NCBI GenBank assembly: GCA_964561785.1
Contig: CAZLRF010000010.1
Location: 40,930-104,929, forward strand
Direction of reading: 5' to 3'
Length of the DNA: 64,000 bases
Source of the DNA: DATBSL01 sp964561785
GTDB taxonomy: Bacteria > Acidobacteriota > Vicinamibacteria > Fen-336
Below, piece after piece: positions 59,872 to 64,000 of the stretch (the first letter of the stretch is position 1; the number at the start of each line of letters is the position of its first letter). A model generated the notes under the pieces. It was not told where the DNA came from, did not search any database, and was given only the letters and a program-made list of their open reading frames with translations. Both the position numbers and the translations under genes were made by a program.

Positions 59872-60606
59872 TCAGAAGCGGAAAGTCAGGCCGGCGAGCA
59901 CCGGAACCGACCAGCGCGAGCCCACGTCGTTGATCGGCTCCAGGCCGGTGCCGGCCAGCCCCTCGAGGTCGCTGAGGCCCGTCTGGTAGCGCAGACCCGC
60001 CTCGATGCCGAACGCAACGGCCTCGCTGATGTCGTACGAGAAGCCGAGATCGGCCCCGAACACGCCCACCGTCGAGCTGTCGTAGAAGGGCACGTCGGCC
60101 AGCACCACGCCCGCCGCGGGCACGCTGAAGGTCGAGGGCAGCTCGCTCACGAAGCGCAGCCCGGCCGCGATGCCGAAGTAAGGCTTGAACGCCTGCTCGG
60201 CGCTGAAGTAGTAGCGGTAGCCGAGCTCGGCCCCCCACTCCTTGTAGTCGGCGAAGTCGGCGTTGAGGACGAGGCCGGCCACGGTGCCGACCTGCAGGGT
60301 CTCCGAGCTCATCTTGTAGTACGAGCCGCGGAGGAAGACCTCACTTTTCGGCCCGATCCCGTATCCGATCGAGGCCTGGGCGCGGAAGCTCGGGTCGTAG
60401 ACATCCGCGAAGGACTTGGGCTCGACGCTCGTCGGAAGGCCGAGGACGGTTCCCGCGCCCCCGTCGTGGACGTCACCGGAGACCTCGATGTCGGTACCGC
60501 CCTGGAGCGAGAGGGACCAGCGGCCCTCGATGCCCTCGGCCAGGACAACCGAGGGAGCGAGCGCGGCGGCGGCGGCCAGGCCGAGGAACGCGTTGCGCAG
60601 CTTCAT
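59872..60606 (-). CDS. Outer membrane beta-barrel protein
   Basis: The 244-residue protein has a signal peptide (RNAFLGLAAAAALAPSVVLA) and then alternating amphipathic strands typical of OmpW/OmpA-like eight- to ten-strand barrels: GRWSLSLQGGTDIEVS, PKSEVFLRGSYYKM, WGAELGYRYYFSAEQAFKPY, FGIAAGLRFV, GVFGADLGFSYDISEAVAFG and a terminal strand ending in Phe (VPVLAGLTFRF), the usual C-terminal recognition signal. Role (pore, adhesin or structural) is unknown. It stands alone between convergent and divergent genes, with a terminator after it. Confidence 0.88.
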   Translation of the reverse strand: MKLRNAFLGLAAAAALAPSVVLAEGIEGRWSLSLQGGTDIEVSGDVHDGGAGTVLGLPTSVEPKSFADVYDPSFRAQASIGYGIGPKSEVFLRGSYYKMSSETLQVGTVAGLVLNADFADYKEWGAELGYRYYFSAEQAFKPYFGIAAGLRFVSELPSTFSVPAAGVVLADVPFYDSSTVGVFGADLGFSYDISEAVAFGIEAGLRYQTGLSDLEGLAGTGLEPINDVGSRWSVPVLAGLTFRF

Positions 60607-60749
60607 GATTTCACCTCTTCATCGTGCGTCCCGGCGATGGCCGGGACCGTCTGCCACCACAGGAAACGAGGGCGAAGACTCAACGGTTCCATGTTACGCA
60701 CAGATTTTGACGATTATTTGGCCGAATCGATGGGGCAGGACCCGGGTGC

Positions 60750-60755
60750 TAGCAT
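60750..60755 (+). promoter_or_regulatory. Putative -10 element (TAGCAT) of the P1 peptidase gene
   Basis: TAGCAT lies 15 bases upstream of ATG 60771 and just before the ribosome site GGGGAGGGG. The 164-base divergent gap also holds an A/T-rich patch (about 60690-60725). Confidence 0.35.
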
Positions 60756-60770
60756 CGGCGGGGAGGGGTG

Positions 60771-61844
60771 ATGAGCGAGATCGACCGGCGGGCGTTTTCC
60801 GTGGCTCTGGCGGCGGGGCTGTCCTCGGCTTGGCCGTCCTCCGCCCGGGCGGGGGAGGGCGCGCCCTCGCCGGCCGGGGGGCTGACCGACGTGGCCGGTC
60901 TCCGGGTGGGACACTTCACGGAGTCACGGCGTCCCACGGGTTGCACCGTCGTCCTCGCCGAGGCGGGAGCCGTGTGCGGCGTCGACGTGCGCGGGGGTGC
61001 CCCGGGCACGCGGGAGACCGACCTCCTCGACCCGGTCAACAGCGTCCAGGAGGTGCACGCGGTCGTGCTCTCGGGCGGCTCGGCGTTCGGGCTCGACGCG
61101 GCGTCCGGGGTCGTGCGCTTCCTCGAGGAGAAGGGGGTTGGCTTCGCGGTCCGGGGGGGCAAGGTGCCGATCGTCCCGGCCGCGATCCTCTTCGACCTCG
61201 GAATCGGCGACTTCTCGATACGACCGGACTCGAGGGCGGGCTACGAGGCCGCGCGTGCGGCCGGCCCCGGACCCGTGGCCGAGGGAAGCGTCGGCGCGGG
61301 TGCAGGCGCCACCGTGGGCAAGACGTTCGGCCCCGCGACCGCGATGAAAGGCGGGATCGGGACCGCGTCTCTCCGCCTTCCGAGCGGAGCGGTCGTGGGT
61401 GCCCTCGTCGCGGTGAACGCGAACGGGGACGTGGTCGACCACGAGACCGGCCGAGTGGTCGCGGGCGTCAGGACCCCGGATGGGAAGGGGCTGCGGGGCA
61501 CGGTGGCCGCCCTGCTCGCTGGTGAGACCCCGGGCCGGCCCCTCGCCGGCGAGAGCACGTCGATCGGCGTCGTCGCGACGAACGTGGCCCTGGGCAAGGC
61601 GGAGGCCACCAAGGTCGCGCAGATGGCGCACGACGGTCTCGCGCGGGCCATCCGGCCGGTGCACACGCCCTGGGACGGAGACACCCTGTTCGCGCTCTCG
61701 ACGGGGGCGATGGAGCTGCCGCAGGCGGCGACGGTCGTCGGCGTCCTCGCGGCGGAGGCGGTGGCCCGCGCCGTGGTGCGCGCGGCGTTCGCCGCGACCG
61801 GCTTGCCCGGCTACCCGGCGGCCCGGGACCTCGCCGGCCGCTGA
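60771..61844 (+). CDS. P1-family (DmpA/NylC-like) self-processing N-terminal-nucleophile peptidase, exported
   Basis: The 357-residue protein starts at ATG 60771 with a twin-arginine-like leader (DRRAFSVALAAGLSSAWP). Family blocks: GLTDVAGLRVGHFTESRRPT GCTVVLAE, GGAPGTRETDLLDP, VVLSGGSAFGLDAASGVV, GSVGAGAGATVGK and IGVVATNVALGKAEATKVAQ MAHDGLARAI. P1/NylC enzymes autoprocess before a Thr/Ser that becomes the nucleophile; the local sequence is ESTSIGVVATN, where relatives often have NTTIGVVAT, so Thr is kept but the residue before it is Ser instead of Asn. They are beta-aminopeptidases, D-aminopeptidases or oligo-amide hydrolases. The 11-bp repeat array begins 13 bases after its stop. Confidence 0.9.
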   Translation: MSEIDRRAFSVALAAGLSSAWPSSARAGEGAPSPAGGLTDVAGLRVGHFTESRRPTGCTVVLAEAGAVCGVDVRGGAPGTRETDLLDPVNSVQEVHAVVLSGGSAFGLDAASGVVRFLEEKGVGFAVRGGKVPIVPAAILFDLGIGDFSIRPDSRAGYEAARAAGPGPVAEGSVGAGAGATVGKTFGPATAMKGGIGTASLRLPSGAVVGALVAVNANGDVVDHETGRVVAGVRTPDGKGLRGTVAALLAGETPGRPLAGESTSIGVVATNVALGKAEATKVAQMAHDGLARAIRPVHTPWDGDTLFALSTGAMELPQAATVVGVLAAEAVARAVVRAAFAATGLPGYPAARDLAGR

Positions 61845-61856
61845 CGAGCGTCGGAC

Positions 61857-62105
61857 TGTGGACGGCCGTGTGGATCGCCTGTGGACCGCCTGTGCGTGGA
61901 CGGCGGACGGGCGGTGCATCCGCTGCGGATCTCCTGTGGAGAAGCGGCCCCGCCGCGTGGAAGAATGGCCGGGCGCCTGTGGAAGACCCGCGCCGTGGCT
62001 GTGGACGGGCTGAGGAACGGCTGTGGAAGACCTGGGCCCGGGCTGTCGAAACCCTGTGAACGACCCTGTGGGAAAGGCGGGAAGACCTGTGGACGTCCTG
62101 TGGAC
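61857..62105 (+). repeat. Degenerate 11-bp tandem array of TGTGGA motifs, helically phased
   Basis: Nine exact TGTGGA hexamers start at 61857, 61869, 61880, 61935, 61978, 62000, 62022, 62088 and 62099; near copies are at 61924 (TGCGGA), 61956 (CGTGGA), 62011 (TGAGGA), 62044 (TGTCGA), 62055 (TGTGAA) and 62067 (TGTGGG). Relative to 61857 every one of these is 0 or 1 modulo 11. The consensus unit is about TGTGGAmGnCC. TGTGGA is the first two-thirds of the reverse complement of a DnaA box (TGTGGATAA), but only 61869 continues with T. The array fills the 244-base gap between the P1 peptidase and membrane-protein genes and runs into the latter's start codon. Could be protein-binding sites, a structured RNA leader or a decaying satellite; no matching array is known to me. 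Confidence 0.85.
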
Positions 62106-63768
62106 GACCGTCCTCGTGGCTTTCGGCTCGGCGGCCACCCTGGCGGCGGCCGTCCTCGCCACGCTCGCCGGCGCGCTGAGGCCCTGGGTTTCCGTCGCGT
62201 CCCTCGTGGTCGGAGGGACGGCCGCCGTCGCCGCGGCGCGGGCGGCGCGCGGCGTCGCCGCTGCCCACCGGCCGGGATCGCGGGCCCTCGACGCGCTCGC
62301 TCTCGCGGCCTTCGTCGCCGTCTCGGTGCGGCAGTTCGGGTGGGTCGTCTTCGAGCAGGGCGGGGCGCTCCTGACCCTGCTCCCGTACAACTACGGCGAC
62401 CTCCCTCTCCACTGGACCTACGTGGCCCACTTCGCCTCCGGCGCGTCGTTCTGGCCGGACAACCCGATCCTCGCCGGCGAGCGGCTGCGCTACCCGGTCG
62501 GCGTGGACCTCCTCACCGCGGCCCTCGTCCAGGTGGGTTTCTCGATGAGGGTCCTCCTCGTCGCCATGGGCCTCGTCGGCGCGGCGGCGTCGGCCCTCGC
62601 TCTGCGGCGCTGGGGCGGGTCGTTCGGGGTGGCCGGCTTCCTCTTCTCGGGGAGCCTCGCCGGCTTCCAGGCGCTGTGGACCGCGCGGCTCGTCGACTAC
62701 GACCAGGCCGTCCCCTGGAAGAACCTCTTCCTCGCTCTCCTCGTGCCGCAGCGCGGGTTCCTGCTCGCGCTCCCCGCGGGCCTCCTCCTGCTCTGGTCGT
62801 GGCGCCTTCGTCTCCTGCGCGGCGAGCGCGGGTTGCCGGCCTGGGTCGAGGGCCTCGCCTGGGGTGCGATGCCCCTGGTGCACCTGCACACGTTCCTCTT
62901 CGTGTCGATCGCGGCGGCGTCGTGGGCGGTGCTCGGCGGGCGCCTGCGGGCGGCGCGGCCGGCGCTCGCCTGGGCGCTCGTGCCGGCGGCTTGGTCGACC
63001 TGGCAGGTCACGGACGGCTTCCGCGCGGTCTCGCTCGTGGGCCTCCACCCGGGCTGGATGATCGGGTACGACAGCCCGCTCGGCTTCCTGGCCCGCAACT
63101 TCGGCCTGTTCCTGCCGCTGGCGGCGGCCGCGTTGGTGCTCGCCTGGCGCGCGCGCCGCAGGGAGGAGCTCGCGGTCCTGGCCGTTGCGCTCCCGGTCCT
63201 CGCCGGGCTCTTCCTCGTGAAGCTGGCCCCGTGGGAGTGGGACAACACCAAGGTGATGCTCTGGTGCTACGTCGCGGCGCTCGCGCCGATCGGCTCGATG
63301 GTGCTGCCCCGTCTCGCCGTGGCGTGGCGCGTCGCCGTTCTCGCGCTGTTTCTCCTGCCGGGGGCGGCGAGCGTCCTCGGCGCCTCGCTGGGCCGGGGGC
63401 CACGGCTCGAGGTCCTGGACGTGGCCGAGCACGAGGGCGTCTGCCGCGCGCTTGTCGGCCTGCGCACGACCCGCGTCGCGACCGCTCCGACCTTCAACCA
63501 CCCGGTGGCCCTGTGCGGCCGGCCGATCGTGGCGGGCTACGCGGGCCACCTCTGGAGCCACGGCCTCGACGCGTCCGACACGCAGCGGCGCCTCGAGCGC
63601 CTCATGCGCGCCGAGCCGGGCTGGCGGGAGGAGGCGCGGGCGCTCGGCGCGAGCCACGTGTTCTGGGGCTGGCGGGAGGCGCAGGCGTTCCCGACGTCGA
63701 AGGCGCCCTGGCGGGCCCATCCGCCCGCCGCCTCGGGTCCGTGGGGCGGGCTCTTCCCGCTCGACTGA
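62089..63768 (+). CDS. Polytopic membrane protein, GT-C-like layout
   Basis: The start is uncertain; GTG 62089 (559 residues) places the first helix (LWTTVLVAFGSAATLAAAVL) at the N-terminus and lies inside the last repeat units; GTG 62116 is an alternative. About ten to twelve hydrophobic helices follow, with periplasmic loops rich in aromatic residues (YNYGDLPLHWTYVAHFASGA, VDYDQAVPWKNLF). The end is a soluble domain of about 110 residues (LEVLDVAEHEGVCRALVGLR to SKAPWRAHPPAASG). This plan, with Asp in the first large loop, resembles GT-C membrane glycosyltransferases of the DUF2298/DUF6541 kind, but no specific signature was recognised. I do not assign a function. Confidence 0.8.
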   Translation: MDVLWTTVLVAFGSAATLAAAVLATLAGALRPWVSVASLVVGGTAAVAAARAARGVAAAHRPGSRALDALALAAFVAVSVRQFGWVVFEQGGALLTLLPYNYGDLPLHWTYVAHFASGASFWPDNPILAGERLRYPVGVDLLTAALVQVGFSMRVLLVAMGLVGAAASALALRRWGGSFGVAGFLFSGSLAGFQALWTARLVDYDQAVPWKNLFLALLVPQRGFLLALPAGLLLLWSWRLRLLRGERGLPAWVEGLAWGAMPLVHLHTFLFVSIAAASWAVLGGRLRAARPALAWALVPAAWSTWQVTDGFRAVSLVGLHPGWMIGYDSPLGFLARNFGLFLPLAAAALVLAWRARRREELAVLAVALPVLAGLFLVKLAPWEWDNTKVMLWCYVAALAPIGSMVLPRLAVAWRVAVLALFLLPGAASVLGASLGRGPRLEVLDVAEHEGVCRALVGLRTTRVATAPTFNHPVALCGRPIVAGYAGHLWSHGLDASDTQRRLERLMRAEPGWREEARALGASHVFWGWREAQAFPTSKAPWRAHPPAASGPWGGLFPLD

Positions 63769-63778
63769 AGTCGTCCCT

Positions 63779-64000
63779 TCAGCCTGCGAAGAGGGCCCGG
63801 ATCGCCTCCGGGTCGCGGGTGAGGCCCAGGGCGACCATCAGCTTGACGCGGGCCTTCGGGCCACCGAGGTCGCCGCCGAGGATCGCCCCCATCGCGGCGA
63901 GGCGCTGCCCGCCGCCCTCGAAGCCGTAGAGCGGCGCCACCCGGCCCTCGGCGCACCGGGAGACGATCACGACGGGCACGCGCGAGCGCAGCGCGGCGCG
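63779..64000 (-). CDS. L-asparaginase, C-terminal part (cut by window edge)
   Basis: Only the last 73 residues are in the window; the gene continues upstream past 64000. They include VPVVIVSRCAEGRVAPLYGF and GGDLGGPKARVKLMVALGLT, the C-terminal domain of bacterial type I/II asparaginases (the usual form is GGL.P.KARI.LMLAL). The enzyme hydrolyses asparagine to aspartate and ammonia. Active-site threonines are in the missing N-terminal part. The stop is 10 bases from the convergent membrane-protein gene. Confidence 0.85.
   Translation of the reverse strand, partial: RAALRSRVPVVIVSRCAEGRVAPLYGFEGGGQRLAAMGAILGGDLGGPKARVKLMVALGLTRDPEAIRALFAG

Noticed and set aside
61857..62105. A CRISPR array
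   Set aside because: The units are 11 bp and degenerate, with no alternating repeat/spacer pattern of 25-40 bp and no cas gene in the window.
61857..62105. A definite chromosomal replication origin
   Set aside because: The motifs match only the first six bases of the DnaA box, and dnaA, dnaN, gidA, parAB and an AT-rich unwinding region are missing next to it. It is kept as one hypothesis, not called as oriC.

Overview
The window is a very GC-rich (about 70% or more by eye), densely packed bacterial chromosome segment with 54 protein-coding genes (the first and last cut by the window edges), one tRNA and no recognisable phage, transposon, integron or CRISPR. The gene set fits an Acidobacteriota-like, Gram-negative, soil- or sediment-type heterotroph: an Oar-type TonB-dependent receptor with an N-terminal carboxypeptidase-regulatory domain, DUF4388-family signalling proteins, an MglA-type GTPase, MinD and J-domain/HTH partners, a fused 2-oxoacid:ferredoxin oxidoreductase, and many orphan hybrid histidine kinases. 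The phylum is an inference from gene content, not a measured placement.

Layout. 1-1.3 kb: minus-strand operon of a degenerate receiver, a CcmI-C-domain-like lipoprotein and a truncated GH43 xylosidase. 1.4-6.3 kb: rubrerythrin, then a nucleotide-transporter-like protein with HEAT repeats coupled to a double cNMP-binding-domain protein, then YtxH and DUF948 small membrane proteins. 6.3-12.8 kb: a PH-domain membrane protein, a DUF4388-J-TPR protein, a large GAF-rich hybrid kinase and XdhC. 12.9-14.9 kb: a secreted protein, a MinD-like ATPase and a J-like/RodZ-type HTH protein behind one promoter. 15-22 kb: a possible murein-peptide salvage neighbourhood (dipeptide epimerase, alanine/glycine:cation symporter, DAP decarboxylase, penicilloyl-serine-hydrolase-like protein, family 5 peptide-binding protein, SH3-NlpC/P60 endopeptidase). 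22-27 kb: a MacA/split-MacB/TolC export operon. 27.6-30.8 kb: Oar-like receptor. 31-39.5 kb: metabolism and housekeeping (hpt, hrpB, korAB, carbamate kinase, Gfo/Idh/MocA oxidoreductase, exported aldo/keto reductase). 39.6-54.1 kb: M1 aminopeptidase, then a signalling block (roadblock-like protein, ParA, acyltransferase, DUF4388-receiver-GAF protein, two stand-alone receivers, EAL protein, two multi-PAS kinases, PilZ-like protein, zinc-ribbon miniprotein, NtrC-type regulator). 54-64 kb: HAD phosphatase, tRNA-Ala(CGC), an MglA GTPase fused to a GAF and kinase-like tail, dGTPase, SSS symporter, outer-membrane barrel, P1 peptidase, a striking 11-bp-phased repeat array, a polytopic membrane protein and a truncated asparaginase.

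The genes are organised in short operons with many 4-base start/stop overlaps (ATGA, GTGA, TTGA), so translational coupling is the rule. Convergent genes abut or overlap with almost no room for terminators. Rare A/T-rich hexamers of the type TAGAAT/TAnnnT sit just upstream of many operon starts and look like the housekeeping -10 element; several are so close to the start codon that the mRNAs would be leaderless or nearly so.

The most unusual items are the helically phased TGTGGA array at 61857-62105, the MglA-GAF-kinase-like fusion at 55328-57229 with a candidate roadblock partner at 41426-42370, the murein-peptide salvage neighbourhood, and the orphan phosphorelay/c-di-GMP-type block at 43982-54139.
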